This document shows positions 9,990 through 21,924 of a stretch of DNA of 64,000 nt, in pieces. The first letter of the stretch is position 1, and each line of letters begins with the position of its first letter. The notes below the pieces were generated by a model that was not told the DNA's origin, did no database searches, and saw only the letters and a program-made list of their open reading frames with translations. The position numbers were made by a program, and so were the translations under genes. This DNA is from Diorhabda sublineata (lineage: Eukaryota > Arthropoda > Insecta > Coleoptera > Chrysomelidae), in assembly GCF_026230105.1 (NCBI RefSeq), contig NC_079482.1:9052001-9116000 (forward strand). Reading direction: 5' to 3'.

Positions 9990-12310
9990 TTTTGTATTCA
10001 CATGGAAAATGTCCAAGTCGCAAGTGTAGATATGTAGAATTTTATAGGTTTCTATTAAGTCTCCTCTGAACCGACGTTCTCTGAGAGTGGGTAGGGCAAA
10101 TATTCTTAGGCGTTCTTCACATATCCTTCATATCCTTCACAAAATATGGATTCCACACTGAATGCGCAAATTCAAGCAATCATCTCAACTGAGTGATCCT
10201 TAAAAGCTTTTTGTACCATATAAGTGAATGAGTTGGCTTTCTTGACTATTTGGTTAATATGTACATCCCATTTTAGGTTTTCGGTCACTATAACTCCAAG
10301 ATCATATTGCTGATCAACTGTAATAATAACCACACCTTTTAGTGTATAAGCTCTTCTGGCATTGTTTGAACCAATGTGTAGGACACTACATTTTGTTTCA
10401 TTGAGCTTCATTTTCCAGGTGTTTGTCCATTCCTCTACTGTGCGCAAGTCATCTTGGAGTAACTGCCGCTCAAAAGCAGACTTGGCAAAAATCTTTGTAT
10501 CATCAGCAACGAATGATATATTTGTTTTAATGTTCACAGCAAGATCACTAATGTAGATCACAAAGAGAAGGGAACCAACAGACCCTTGAGGTACTCCACT
10601 AAGAACCCCGTGCTTGGTTGACAAAGTACCATTTGCTTTCACTTGGAACTACCTAAGCTGGAGAAAGGATGAAATTAGGGCCAAAAGATTCCCTGTTATT
10701 CCAAAATGCTGTAGTTTGTGTAACAATAATCTATGAGGAACTTTGTCGAATGCCTTTTCAAAGTCCAGGTATATGACATCCATAGCATCTCGATTTGTTG
10801 TTGTGGATCGACCAAGCATAAACCCATGTTGGCTTTTGGGTACAATGTCATTTTCTATTATGAAAATTGTTAGTTTCTTTGCTATTATCTTCTCCATAAC
10901 TTTACACTGATGCCAAGTCAGACTAATCGGTCTATAGTTTGACGCTAGACCTTTGTCTCCTTTCTTGAATATGGGGATTACAGTTGCTTGGCGCCACATA
11001 TCAGGAATTTTCCCAGTTTCCATACACTCCTTGAAAATTTCTCTCAGAGTCGATGTTATGGACTTTACACAGCGTTTTAAAAATATTGTAGGAATTTGGT
11101 TTGGGCCTGGGCTGGAATGGTTTTACAAGTGGTTAAGGGCTTCTTCTACTTTCGCATCAGTGAAATTTATGGTAATAATGCTGGGAATTACTCTTGTATT
11201 GTCAGGCAAACTAGACAATGCATTAAGATTCTTGTTTTTAGTAAATATCGGCTCAAATTAGTCTGCAAATGCTTCAGCTACTTGTTCGCAATCACTTACC
11301 ATTTTTCCTGTGACTGGATGTTTTAATGCTATGGAAGTTACCTTGGACATCAGGCTTCGGTTTACGTATTTGAAAATCTGTTTTTGGGAACTTTCGAGCA
11401 CCAGTCCATTTTCATAGTTTCTTCTTGCATAATCCATTTTACTTTTCACCAGATTGATTTGTTGTTGATATTCAGAATAGAATTCAGGTTTACCACTTTT
11501 CACGTACTTGTCCCAAAGTTTTCTTTTTAGATCTATTTCTTTAAACAAGCTTGGTGTAATTCAGGGTTTGCTGTGTTTAAATTTCATTGTCCTCAGTCGT
11601 ACGAACAATTCTGTTAGGTTTAAAGTCTGTTCATATCTGGAGAAGTCACATGGAATGTAAGTCTATTGTAATATATAGTTGTTAATTTTATTATGGTCCG
11701 CACCCCAAAAGTGTCAAGTAGCGACTTTTCAGCGTTTCTAAACCTAATTGGAAAGTTTATCATTTGATGACCATTCACTTTGGTGTAAAAATTTAGAAAA
11801 TCTTGGGTTGCATTATCTTGCCTACGTAGAGTATGGTCAGTCCAATTTAGTTCAGGATAATTGAAGTCTCCAAATTTATAGGATGTATGTCGGATGCATA
11901 GGCCTTTCTTAATGCCTCAATCATTTCTAGATTAGTCTCAATAGATGTGTATCCTGGTCTGTATATACAACATAGTTGTATTTTAATGTCATGTATTTGC
12001 ACACTAAACTGAGTCTATTGGATTTTGTATTTCATATCGGTTTGCCACAGAGGCATTTATTTTCTTACCAAGAGTAGTGTCAGCAATAAGAATACACGCG
12101 CCACCCCCATTCGACCCTTTCGGTCACAACGAAACAGGTTATAGCCATGAATGGTTACTAAACTATCATCAATACTTTCTCGTAGCTATGTTTCTGTTAC
12201 AAAGATGAAAGTTGGTTTGTGGTTTGCTATACTGTACTTCCATTAATCGATTTTGTTAACTAGTGATTCTGCATTTGTGTATCATAAGGTGACTTCTAAT
12301 TCCTGCAATG
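9990..12310 (-). pseudogene. CR1-like LINE ORF2: AP endonuclease and reverse transcriptase
   Basis: Endonuclease: KPTFIFVTETWLRESIDD, then TIHGYNLFRCDRKGRMG near 12240-12100 (ETWL and the RGGG-like turn of APE domains). Reverse transcriptase: VIPIFKKGDKGLASNYRPIS, QHGFMLGRSTTTN, DVIYLDFEKAFDKVPHRLLL, GVPQGSVGSLLFVIYISDL and FVADDTKIF (catalytic ADD kept). Tail: FAHSVWNPYFVKDM, then a deletion of roughly 20 residues and EERLRIFALPTLRERRF with RGDLIETYKIL, typical of CR1-like C-termini. From about 11590 to 10172 the protein stays in one frame, interrupted only by nonsense codons (a TGA near 11570, TAA at 11258-11260 and 11123-11125, TAG at 10649-10651). The tail needs frame changes. The enzyme would copy element RNA at a nicked target; this copy cannot. 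Confidence 0.75.
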
Positions 12311-12670
12311 AACTTAGTTTTTTGATAAACCACCCCTTGTTTGTGGTGTGGTATCCATCAGAGGTTTTTGTATTGTATGTACACCTTTTACATATTTTAT
12401 TTTAAGGCTGGGATCACCTGGTACGGTCTTCCAGCTCTTTGACAAATTCTTTGAGATACTTACGTTGCTTTAGGGGTTTGGTCACTTTTTATGTAAAGAC
12501 CCTGGCACTCCTTGCCTATGTCAGTTTTTTTTCTTTAATTAAATTTGATTGCTTCTTGCTTGGTAGGTAGAACAATTTTAATAGGTCTTGTTTTATTCTT
12601 GTCGAACGAACCCAATTTAAAAACTTTTGCCTCAGTAGGTAAAGATTCTTTCACTTTTTCCATAGCTTTT

Positions 12671-13090
12671 TTAATTGATTCTCTTGACTTTTTCTTGAAG
12701 ATTTTGTTTGTCAGACCTTTGACTCCAAGGAAAAGAACAGTCTTTCTCGTTCTTGGGCCTTGACTCCATGTTTGTTATGGATTCTTGATGAAATACTCGT
12801 GTTTTTATTGAGTTTACTTTTTCTTGTAGGTCTTTTATTGTATGATTTACCTGATTTTTTAGATCTGGAACGTCTTTTAGACACGTCAAACAATGAGACA
12901 GACATTCCTTGCAGAAGAAGGGCATCACTCGTTGTCTTACTATTATGGCTCGAATTTCAGTCGCTGTTTGGATGTTGTTGCAATTTTTACAAATGACCCT
13001 CTTGCATAGGTCACAGGGATATCCAAACAGCTCATGTTTGCTCTCCTTAAAGACACATTCTAATTCACTCTCAAAACATGTGCCAGACAT
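12671..13090 (-). CDS. CR1-like LINE ORF1, cysteine-rich finger protein (139 aa, truncated)
   Basis: I chose the ATG at 13088-13090 (MSGTCFESELECVF); the frame is open further upstream but only from a GTG. Residues about 25-64 hold a PHD/RING-like finger: PCDLCKRVICKNC, then a spacer and FFCKECL, plus CLTC soon after. The part from about residue 80 (DLKNQVNHTIKDLQEKVNSI) is heptad-like and could form a coiled coil. PHD-type fingers and coiled coils occur in ORF1 proteins of CR1/L2 elements, where they bind element RNA. After the finger another minus frame (12905-12711) carries a basic stretch (RRSRSKKSGKSYNKRPTRKS), so the reading frame has probably shifted and the original protein was longer. 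It lies upstream of ORF2 on the same strand. Confidence 0.55.
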   Translation of the reverse strand: MSGTCFESELECVFKESKHELFGYPCDLCKRVICKNCNNIQTATEIRAIIVRQRVMPFFCKECLSHCLTCLKDVPDLKNQVNHTIKDLQEKVNSIKTRVFHQESITNMESRPKNEKDCSFPWSQRSDKQNLQEKVKRIN

Positions 13091-13234
13091 TTTTAGGTTA
13101 GTCAAGTAAGGACTAAAAAACTTAATCACTGGAGATCTAAGTTTCACTTTAAATTCAAGTATAAACTGTGTTTTTTAACTAAGAAAATTTTAGCATGCAC
13201 ACATATAACATCAATTACTAGTCCGGTATAAACA

Positions 13235-13490
13235 TTCAAAAGTTGGTTATATTTAACCCCGAGATTGGCCACATCAATACGATTATTAACTGCAGTCAAC
13301 AGTTTTATGTATATCATTTTCATTTTCACAACATCAAAATTAAAGTTGTGACCATCGTTGAAATGATGTTGGGCTGAAGTTGTTTTATGTTTTTTGTTCT
13401 AATTATGTTCTTTACAATCATATTCAAGCTGGTATATTCTGGATTTCAAGTACTGTTTAGTAATACCGATGTAAATCTTTATTATTCTAT
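13235..13490 (-). pseudogene. Penelope-like element, GIY-YIG endonuclease fragment
   Basis: The minus strand reads KIYIGITKQYLKSRIYQLEY, DCKEHN, a stop, then AQHHFNDGHNFNFDVVKM, and finally NRIDVANLGVKYNQLL. The order YIG-x-TK-x-xLK-x-RI, then HHF-x-x-GHNFNF-x-x-VKI, and a closing D-x-x-NL-x-x-x-YN-x-LL matches the GIY-YIG endonuclease domain at the end of Penelope-like polyproteins. That endonuclease nicks the target for reverse transcription. Only this domain is present; it has at least one stop. It abuts the 5' side of the CR1-like LINE, which may have inserted into or beside it. It is a different sub-family from the fragment at 488-725. Confidence 0.6.
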
Positions 13491-13499
13491 ACAATTTAA

Positions 13500-14460
13500 C
13501 TGCATATTTCTATATAATTGGAAAATACAGATTCACAAATTACATAAAATGTACTGATATGTTTTATAATACTTTATAATGGCTTTTATAATTATTTATT
13601 GCTCTGTTTTCGTTTCTCTAATAATCTAAAAATGTAACCTTTCATTATTTCAAATAAATTTTTATTTGAATTTAGCAGTAGCACACCCTTTAACTTACGC
13701 ACGTATGCTAATATAACTAAAATATTACTATGGATTACCTCAAAGTTTGTTCATTTCATTGCCTCTTCATTCTCTTCATTGCAATACACCACTGTTTCCG
13801 TATTTTCTATCCTTTTTGCACACTAATGAATACTTTGTTTGTATGCAATAGTAAATAAGCTACGTAAAACTAATATCAGGCTATCGGCGCTGATGACGTA
13901 GCTTATCGACCGAACCGCTACAAGGAAAACTAGTGGAGAAATGTATTTATTCAAATTTTGATAATTAATGGTGATATATGTGAAACTATATATGGTAGAG
14001 AAACCAAATAAATTGCTAAATTTGAGTTATTAAGTGCCTCTTTCTATAACAAAATATTCCAAATATTGTTTACGAGCTCATTTTACTCTAATTCTATATT
14101 ATAAAATATTATAAAAACTAGTTCCAGTTTTTCTTAAAACTAATATTGTAAATGTTTATTTAACTCCAACATACATTTCACTTCATAAGAAAGTCAAATT
14201 AAAAAATTAGAAACAACTACTCATCTTAACTAAAGAATGTTAATTATACTGCTTTAATCAGAACATGAAAAGATAATGGTTTTTTGGGGTCGATGCTTTA
14301 CTGTTCATAGTGTGAATTACTAAAATTTCTCAATATTGCTACAATACAATAGGTGCTAGCAAAGTGCTGATTATCACTGTTAAATGTAGATAGGGCAGGC
14401 GTACTTCACAAACGTTTGAGTATTTTAACCTCACATTAGCTTCAGTTATATGTACGTATA
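13500..14460. other. No recognisable feature
   Basis: AT-rich sequence with a slightly GC-richer patch near 13880-13930; no gene, tRNA or repeat supported. Confidence 0.4.
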
Positions 14461-14464
14461 CGAG

Positions 14465-14737
14465 TATAACGAAATCTTTGGACTGGTTTTGTCGAGCACT
14501 TCAAATTGTTAGATTAAATTGAAATATAACATTGAATAATGATGAAAATATAATTATTCCATATATTCTTATCATTATCTTTGCTATGACCACTCGGATA
14601 GCGTATAACAAAATTTTTGTACTTTATTTTCGAGCAATTTAAAGGTCAGATTAAGTATTGTCTATTAGGATCGAAGCAATATAATAATTTCATAAATTCA
14701 TACCACTATCCTTACCAAGTTCACTCGGATAGTAAGA
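14465..14737. repeat. Tandem duplication, two diverged units of about 135 bp
   Basis: Unit 1 starts TATAACGAAATCTTTGGACT at 14465 and ends CACTCGGATAG at 14591-14601. Unit 2 starts TATAACAAAATTTTTGTACT at 14604 and ends CACTCGGATAG at 14722-14732. Shared interior blocks include TCGAGCA-TT-AAA, then AGATTAA-T-, and ATATTCTTATC/AAATTCATACC followed by TAT-CTT. The units are diverged, so the duplication is not recent. Confidence 0.55.
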
Positions 14738-14739
14738 GA

Positions 14740-17475
14740 TAATCTTTTGAAGATGTAACGGCGTAAATAAATGATTAATAAATATTCTCTGCTGGAAGAT
14801 GACGTTGATTTAATAGATACATTTTTTAATTTCCTTATCCTTTTACAATAGGAGCTTCGTGTTTAGCTTTTTTTAAGTTCAATCCACTTTCTTACAGATC
14901 ATTCGCTATTTTCGTTTTTCATTTTCTTTTGGGTCTGCCTTTTCTTTTCCCAGGTCATCTTAACTATTCTGTTCTCCTCCATTTCAATCTGAACTGTTGT
15001 AGTGGAAACATTTACTTATTAAAATTTGTTATTTTGATCGAGTATCGAATTTCCACACGAAGCAACGTTGTACGGAAATTTAAAATAGGGAAAGTTTGGA
15101 CAAATCGAAGACTTTGTGTTTTGTATCTTACATGTTTTGATTAATTTTGAAAAACTGAAGAGGATAAGTACGGCGTTTGTACGAAAAATTTAATAAAAAC
15201 TACAAAACTGATAATAATATACTAAATAAAAAATTGCTTGTAACATTGGGACGAATAAAAAGGTTATTATATCTTCTTTTGTTGATTTTCTAGTCCAGAA
15301 TAATTCTGTTCTCTCTACCAGTGGGGTTTGTATTCAAATCTAATTAGTTTATATCAGATCACAGCTGTGAGCACAGAAATTTGGTAGAAAAATTTATCTA
15401 AAAGTGCAGAATAAATTCGAAATTATAATATGAATTATAAAAAAACAGAAGGAAAGACATATAATACCAGGCGAACACATTGAAAAGAGAACCAAGAAAA
15501 GGGAAATTATTATTAAAATTATATTCTTTTCTTTCTTTATGATAATGGTGAGATTTTTATTACAAGATCATGCCATGATTTTTAATACTTGGATCTCATT
15601 TCTAACACAATAGATGTTACGGTTTCTGAAATTATTGTGTTGATTTCTTTTATCAGTAAGATAGCTGCGGATTCATATATTATTATAAATATGTAAACTG
15701 TCCAGCTTCTCTGTTTGATTACTCAAGAGCTTTCATGCTCTTCTGATTTTGTGACAAAAACTTCAGTAAAAGAAATAACTAATGATCAGTTCAATTCCAG
15801 TAATAAGCATACCTATATTTATTATTTTCTATAAAATCGGCAAAAATTGCAACTTTAGGAAAAATAGCGGAGTATAAAGTTAACGTCGAGATCCCTTAAG
15901 TAAGCCATACACGCCACGGAGATGTTACCTGTACAGGTTTGCCTGCTAAGGTCAACCGGCTCCTATGTACTAGTGACGTCCTCGGGTCTTTTTGTGTGGC
16001 CTTACTTTACTTTTGAATTGAAGATGATTTATGAATGGATATGAATTATATAGTGAAAGGAAGCGAAAAAAAGTAGCGTAAGTATTTGTTGTTGACAAGG
16101 AGATCATTAACTTACTGAATAAATCAAAATTTGAACAAGAAGATGCTAAAAACTCCAAATGGACGAGAAATTCTACCGTAAACAACTTACAATCGTTATT
16201 TCTATAACAAGGAGATATAGATATGAGAAATTATTTCTTGCAGCCACTTCATAACTACTTGTAAAAATATGTTAATTTGTTTTAGACTCATCATTCAATC
16301 CAAAAAGCTTAAGAGAATATTAATCCTCCTCGAGTTAAAAAGTCTTCTCTGCCTACAAGACCTAACAGTAGCAGCTGTAAAGTGAATCTTACAATTAGTA
16401 AATTTATGGATAATTATTATTTTTAATCGCCATTCTGCAGATGCCAGGCTGTAACACAAAGTTAAACCAAACCATCAACAGCAACACCAGTTTAGATAAC
16501 AGTTGGGGGGTTGCCGGTTTCTCTGGTACATATAAGCCTGAGTTTTTTTACTTTATGTCTGCTTATTTTTTTATTATGCAATTGATGCGTATTATTTTAC
16601 TTTAATGAATATTTTATTACTGAAACTTTTCCAACAGTTTATATTAATTTGAAAATCGTTTCAAGTAAAATTAATTTAGAAGACCTCTTTCGTCTTTTCA
16701 CCTTTGTATAAGTTAAATAGACTCTAATTTTCCAGTGAATAAGGACTACCTCACTTGTTAGTTTTAAAATTAAATTTTTTTCATTTATTAGAAAGACTTT
16801 TACTTATAAAATTATAACTTATGTTTGCAGAGTTTAGTTTATCCTCAACCATTTTATGTCTCTAAGTTGTGTACGAAAATTATTATCAATCTAACGTTTA
16901 TTTGTATTACCATGCTGCGTAAATCGATGGAACAGAAAAGAATGTATCACGTGAAAGGTCGTTTTAATCGATGGATATCTATCAGGTGTTTAATCAATAC
17001 TCCCGTTCATATACTCAAACTTCAATATATTAACATTACTTCGAAGACACTTCTCATACATAAAGAGTATCCTGTAACTTCTTCATGTCTTTGATCAAGA
17101 TTAATGTTGGATTTGACCTAGTTAATTATGAAGTGAGGATTTATTCAGTTTTTTTCGTTGAATGGAAAAAGTCGAAACGCCTTAGTTTACCATCAGGGAC
17201 GGCTAGTGCATAAACCGCTGCATTGTTACAGAGGTTTAAAAAATGATAGTTACATAATTTAAATAATGATATAGAATGACATAAAAAATAATACTTTGCT
17301 GTTGCCCTATAATAACTTAATAACCAACTTAAAGTCGACCAGTTGAATCATTCATTTTGTAGCATTATAATTCATCTGATATACGGTGCTGGGGGTACGG
17401 GGAAGTCTAGCACAACGCGTATTTTTTTTAAGAAAATGCGGAATCGAATAACGGATAGTTGATGGGTATGTGGGA
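14740..17475. other. No recognisable feature
   Basis: Mostly AT-rich. A GC-richer block at 15895-15990 and another at 16430-16530 carry no gene I can identify. The last 80 bases before 17480 are probably the untranslated tail of the R1-like LINE that follows. Confidence 0.4.
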
Positions 17476-17479
17476 TTCC

Positions 17480-18345
17480 CATAGCCTACCCACTAAACCA
17501 CCATCTGTAATCTCTGTCCAACCAGAGACTATTCTGGTTGGTGCGTCTGTCCATGTATGATGTTCCCTTTGTTACGTTTCCATTATGATATCGTCATACC
17601 ATGCAGCTATCTATATTATTTTGCTCAAGAATTCTCTTTGTATAGGTAGCAATCAGTTGCCAACATTCTACCTTGAGCAGCATCACTTGGACGATATTAT
17701 CAGGATTTATGCTGCCGACAGTCTCTTCTCCCTCCTTTCTTAAACCGCTCCAGTGGTTACAAACAAAAACGTGTGTTCGGCATCATCTGAGTCGTTTCTA
17801 AAATACGTACACTCAAGTGTTTGTACTTCATTTTGTGAAGATAGCGTCGGAACTAGCCGTTTCCCGTCAAAAGCTGGGTAGTGTAGAAGTTCACCTCTCC
17901 AAATTTCCTTTCGGTCCACAGTCTAAGGTCTTTTATTAGCCGTCGCGTCCATTCAACTGATTTCTCTTCTATCCATCGTTGTTGTCACGTCCGTATTGTT
18001 TTAGTGCATTCGACTGTTGCCGCTTCTGTCATGTTATATCGGAGCTGCTTTTGTATGTCCTCTTACGCTCGAAAACCAGGAGGTCCACAGGAATTATACC
18101 CGCCACTACTAGGACAGCTTACGCAGAGACAGTCCGGTAGGAGCTGACAAAATTCTCAGTGCACCTTGTCCCTGTACCATCACCATCACTTTGCAGTATT
18201 TCTATATTCTCAGGGGGTCTGACCAGACCTTCGTCCTATACAGAAGAATTGAGTGAGTTGTCACCAACAGCAGTCTTCGTTTCTCCGGCCAAGGTCCGTT
18301 AATATTTGCAATTAAGCGGCTTAAACACGATTTTTGAGCTGTGCT
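17480..18345 (-). pseudogene. R1-like LINE, C-terminal part of ORF2 (fragment)
   Basis: On the minus strand, with frame changes, the order is: INGPWPEKRRLLLVTTHSIL (end of the reverse transcriptase), a segment with LSLRKLS and VVAGIIPVDLL, then RWTRRLIKDLRLWTERKFGE, VNFYTTQLLTGNG, and KYKHLSVCTYFRNDSDDAEH with TFFVCNHW and an end in VMLLKVECWQLIATYTKRIL. A conserved block after the reverse transcriptase with a Cys/His cluster (Cys...His-x-x-Phe-Phe-x-Cys) and a C-terminal WxxIxxY helix is characteristic of R1-clade and related insect LINEs. Base composition is near 45% GC, clearly above its surroundings. The copy is 5' truncated and carries many stops. Confidence 0.6.
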
Positions 18346-18349
18346 GAGC

Positions 18350-20735
18350 TCAACGCGTATTACGGTGGGTAGATACCGAGTTAATAACTTTTTTTTCGTG
18401 ATTTTTTGAACTGTTTAATTCTTTAGGATGATTTGACCTTAACAATCATAAACTTTAATCGACTTTCATACGAAATACAGATAAAATTAAAATGTAGGTC
18501 ATTGTCAAATATTATTATAGACAAATCTATTGTAAGTGGGGCAAAAAGCTACACAAGAAAATCTACTCAAGACTCACGTCATAATGGCGTAAATGATTGG
18601 ATTTGTGGTTGTAGAGTACGACTTCTCAAGGATTAGCTAACTGAATTTTAACATATAATTGTCAATACATTTTTTATAGACCTGTGTTTATCTGATAATG
18701 TTATTTTATTATTCAAGATTTTTCTTTAAGCTTAAATGGAGATTAACTTTTATTTATAATAATCAATACATCCTTGAATTTGTTGAAATGTGAAATATCA
18801 CAAATGTAAACATATTCCAACCATTATTCACAAAAAACTCAATTACATTTATCAGCAAGTATAAATAGATGGAGTAATTTTCCTAAAAAGTACTTATCAA
18901 ACAAAATCTGAGAGTAATAAATCCGTCGTAAAAATTTAAAACGCTGTTATATATAATTATGAATCGCACACAAGATCGACCTTGTCCATTCGGTTACTGC
19001 TATTTAAGCAGCACAGTCATTTCACGACATTTTAAATTTGTTATTGTCATACATTTGTTTAAAAAGTGTTTTACGGTATTGAACTTTCAATTAAATTAGT
19101 CACTCAATTAAATTCTAATTCTACAGAGTTAGGATATTAGTTAATTTGCTATACGGTCTGGTTCCTGTTGGAAAAAAGTGCAAATGATTAATTATTTATA
19201 CCTACTTATATTAATAAAAGGTACCCTTTAAAATCACCGACTTTGGTTGGCCAAAATCCTCACTGCGTTCCTCTTTCCCTTGACTTAAATAGTTTTTACT
19301 TCGTTGTCGTTGTTATGCTAACATCCATAACAGTGTTGTAACCATAATTTAATGGGATTATTCTGTAGAAAAATGTTAGCGGTAACAGCACTGTTAATAT
19401 TCATGATCAATATTTGTTACGAAAATGCTATTCTGAATTTCGCTTACAGCGATGATTGTTTTGTCACTGTTACTTAAAAGCCGATTTTAAAATTTTGAAA
19501 AAATAACTGAAAGTGATCAATATCGTCCCATGTTTGGCATATGGTTTACATGAGTTAGACTATAGTACAGTACAATGAAATATTGAAAATCATTTATTGT
19601 GATTTTAATATGAATAATTTATCTACATTAAAGTCTGGATGTTGAAATTTATATTATGGAATTTCGGATTTCAATTTATTTTTTCCAATATCTAACTCCT
19701 AACTCTATGCCTTTTATAAGTTTCGCCTAACTTTTAAAGCAGCAATATCTCTATTTGGCTTTATGCCTTTTTCTATTGCTTCCATTATATTATTTCTTAT
19801 GTCAATTAACAGCGGTAGTAGAGTAGTTTATTTTAATATTCTTAATATTTTTTTTTTGAATTTACATTTTTGTTTTTAACATCACTATTTTCTATATTGT
19901 TCATGTGTATCAACTCGCAATCCTTTTCGTAGACCTTCAATAATATATTTTGCTGGCTCGACTTGGTCCACTACAGAAATTTTAAGATTGTATTGGAAGC
20001 TTAGCTTCTACAACACCTTCAAGTTCGGTGACTGTAACCCTTACCTAAAGAGGTACACCCATATCTTATCAATTTAAAATTGGACGGTGGTCCTCCACCT
20101 GTTGCTTTTCGCCTTATTTGAATTTTTCTACATTTAGATCGAGGAGAGTTCTTTTAATATCGAATCTCTGTAATTATATATTTGTAAACTATATATCTAC
20201 ACATTTTGTAACAAAAATGTCCTTCTCCATTTTTTCATAGTTAATTTTGGTTCATTACCAGTGAATTTAATTAATTTGCCAGTGATATCCATTTATGTTT
20301 TAGGCAATTTTTGTTCAAAATTAGGTTAATTGTTCAAGAATTTTTGAATCTTTATAATTGAATTTATGTTTTTTCGATATTTCATTGATATTACTTCTTT
20401 TGAAATATATTTTTTACATTCGATTGGTCATTTTGTTCAGAACACGATTTTTAACCGAGCTGTGAACTACATCGATGTTAAATTCATAGTTGTTAAGAAT
20501 AGTTATACAGAATAAACAGAAAAACATATGCGTTCAAATCGAAAAAACTGACTGACTATTGCAAAAAAGCCGTTCCATTATTTGCATTGAATAAAATATT
20601 GCTTTTGATTCAAAGTATGGACAGTGGCGCCAATATCTTACTCGAAGGTTTCGCCTCGGTATATCAATTTTTCTGTCGGATTTCTTTGATACTTTTTACA
20701 GCTCTTCAAGTAAGAATAGATAAAATACGAGTATA
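18350..20735. other. No supported gene; weak inverted ends at 19221-19500
   Basis: AT-rich sequence. CCCTTTAAAATCACCGACTT at 19224 and the reverse complement of the segment ending at 19500 (AAAATTTTAAAATCGGCTTT) look like short inverted ends of a small element, but the match is brief and rich in A and T. No gene is visible. Confidence 0.3.
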
Positions 20736-20739
20736 TTAG

Positions 20740-21114
20740 ATGCAATCTACTCTTCTAATAGTAGGTTGCTTGTTTATCGATCTAGAAATTGAGGGGGTTT
20801 ATTACTTAACGAGAGCGGAACGGGACATTTATCGAGTGGATATGTTTTACGCGGGTGCTATTATTACTTTTCAGCGAGTTATATACCATTTCCTGTCCCA
20901 TGATATTTCTGATTCCACCGAAGCCATAGAACACGTCGGCGACGGATCGTTCACTGCTCGCAGAATTTTATTTGAAACTTCTATCTGTAAAACTTTCTGC
21001 CACTGTAGTCGACTTCAAACCCATATATCTCTTGAGGGTTGTAATATCGTTACCTACATTCACCAGGATTGTCCTGATGACCTTCAGAAACAGCGCCCCG
21101 TGCAGATTTTGTAA
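20740..21114 (+). CDS. Unassigned open frame, 124 aa
   Basis: ATG at 20740, stop TAA after QIL. It is one of the longest uninterrupted frames of the window, and its composition is clearly richer in G and C than its neighbours. The protein has several cysteines and histidines (CKTFCHCSRLQTHISLEGC, later TYIHQDCPDD) and charged, non-repetitive sequence (RAERDIYRVDMFYAGAII). There is no signal peptide, no clear membrane segment and no motif I recognise. The opposite strand in the codon-aligned frame is also nearly open, with three stops, so the real coding strand may be the minus strand. It may be a relic of a transposon gene or an exon. I give no function. Confidence 0.3.
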   Translation: MQSTLLIVGCLFIDLEIEGVYYLTRAERDIYRVDMFYAGAIITFQRVIYHFLSHDISDSTEAIEHVGDGSFTARRILFETSICKTFCHCSRLQTHISLEGCNIVTYIHQDCPDDLQKQRPVQIL

Positions 21115-21915
21115 ATAGTAATAACATTACTAAATTTTTAACACGTACTAGTTGTCTGGTACATTTTCCATATTGATAATTAAGAATAAATAAATAAGAA
21201 TTTACCATTTTGATTTCTTCGTTTTGGTATTCGGCTATTTAGTGAGTGCTGCAGATCCCAGTTAATTGTCCTAGATTTTGAAGTGCACCCATCGTATTTG
21301 CGCTTTATTAATGTTTCAAATAATAAATGTTAAGAAAGCTGCATAGAATAGAGTAATGTGTTCAACTATTAACACATATTCAAAAGTAGAATCGATTCCT
21401 TCATCTTTTCATCAAATCAAGATTATATATATTCTGATTGTAGCAGATGTGATGTCTCTCCATATTTTATTAGAATACTGCTTCTTAAAAATCGACATTA
21501 TAAATTCGACATTTAATAATATAAAGTATATATTCTTATTTCAGTTTTAAAATTAAACATTAAACATCAAATATATTCCACAATTGAATTATTTTAATTT
21601 TCTATTGCGCCGCGAGAAAGCAACCAAATCCGCTGCCTTTTACCAATTGCTAGGCTCCGGGCGGCAGGTCTTTATGAGATCATTCGTGAAAAATACGTGA
21701 TGCGAAAATAACATAGATTTGGTTGTTTGATTTAGGTATTTGTCATGTTTGGGGAGAAATACTAAAGTTCTACAAATGAATAAAATTTGGGTGAAATATG
21801 TTACATTGAAAGATTTACCAAATTAACAAATACAGAGATGATAACTTGAAATTGATGTTTTGCCTAAGACTAAAATTTTGAATTAAAGTATGTAACGAAT
21901 AGAATTCCTCTAATA
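21115..21915. other. No recognisable feature
   Basis: AT-rich sequence with a short GC-rich stretch near 21605-21675; nothing identifiable. Confidence 0.4.
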
Positions 21916-21924
21916 TGATTCAAT

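Larger units (their letters stand above)
9960..13150 (-). mobile_element. CR1-like non-LTR retrotransposon (LINE), minus strand, near full length in its coding part
   Basis: Read on the minus strand the element carries ORF1 (13090 to 12671), then an AP-endonuclease region (about 12300 to 12050), a connecting region, the reverse transcriptase (about 11550 to 10172) and the C-terminal block (10120 to 10030). The two-ORF layout, a cysteine-rich finger in ORF1 and an endonuclease before the reverse transcriptase fit the CR1/L2 group of LINEs. A (TA)n tract sits beyond its 3' end. The 5' end is not defined; Penelope-like sequence begins by 13235. Target-site duplication not identified. Confidence 0.7.

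Noticed and set aside
21070..21095. CTGATGA followed by CAGAAAC, hammerhead-like words
   Set aside because: No stem II can form between the two words and no matching stem I or III is present.
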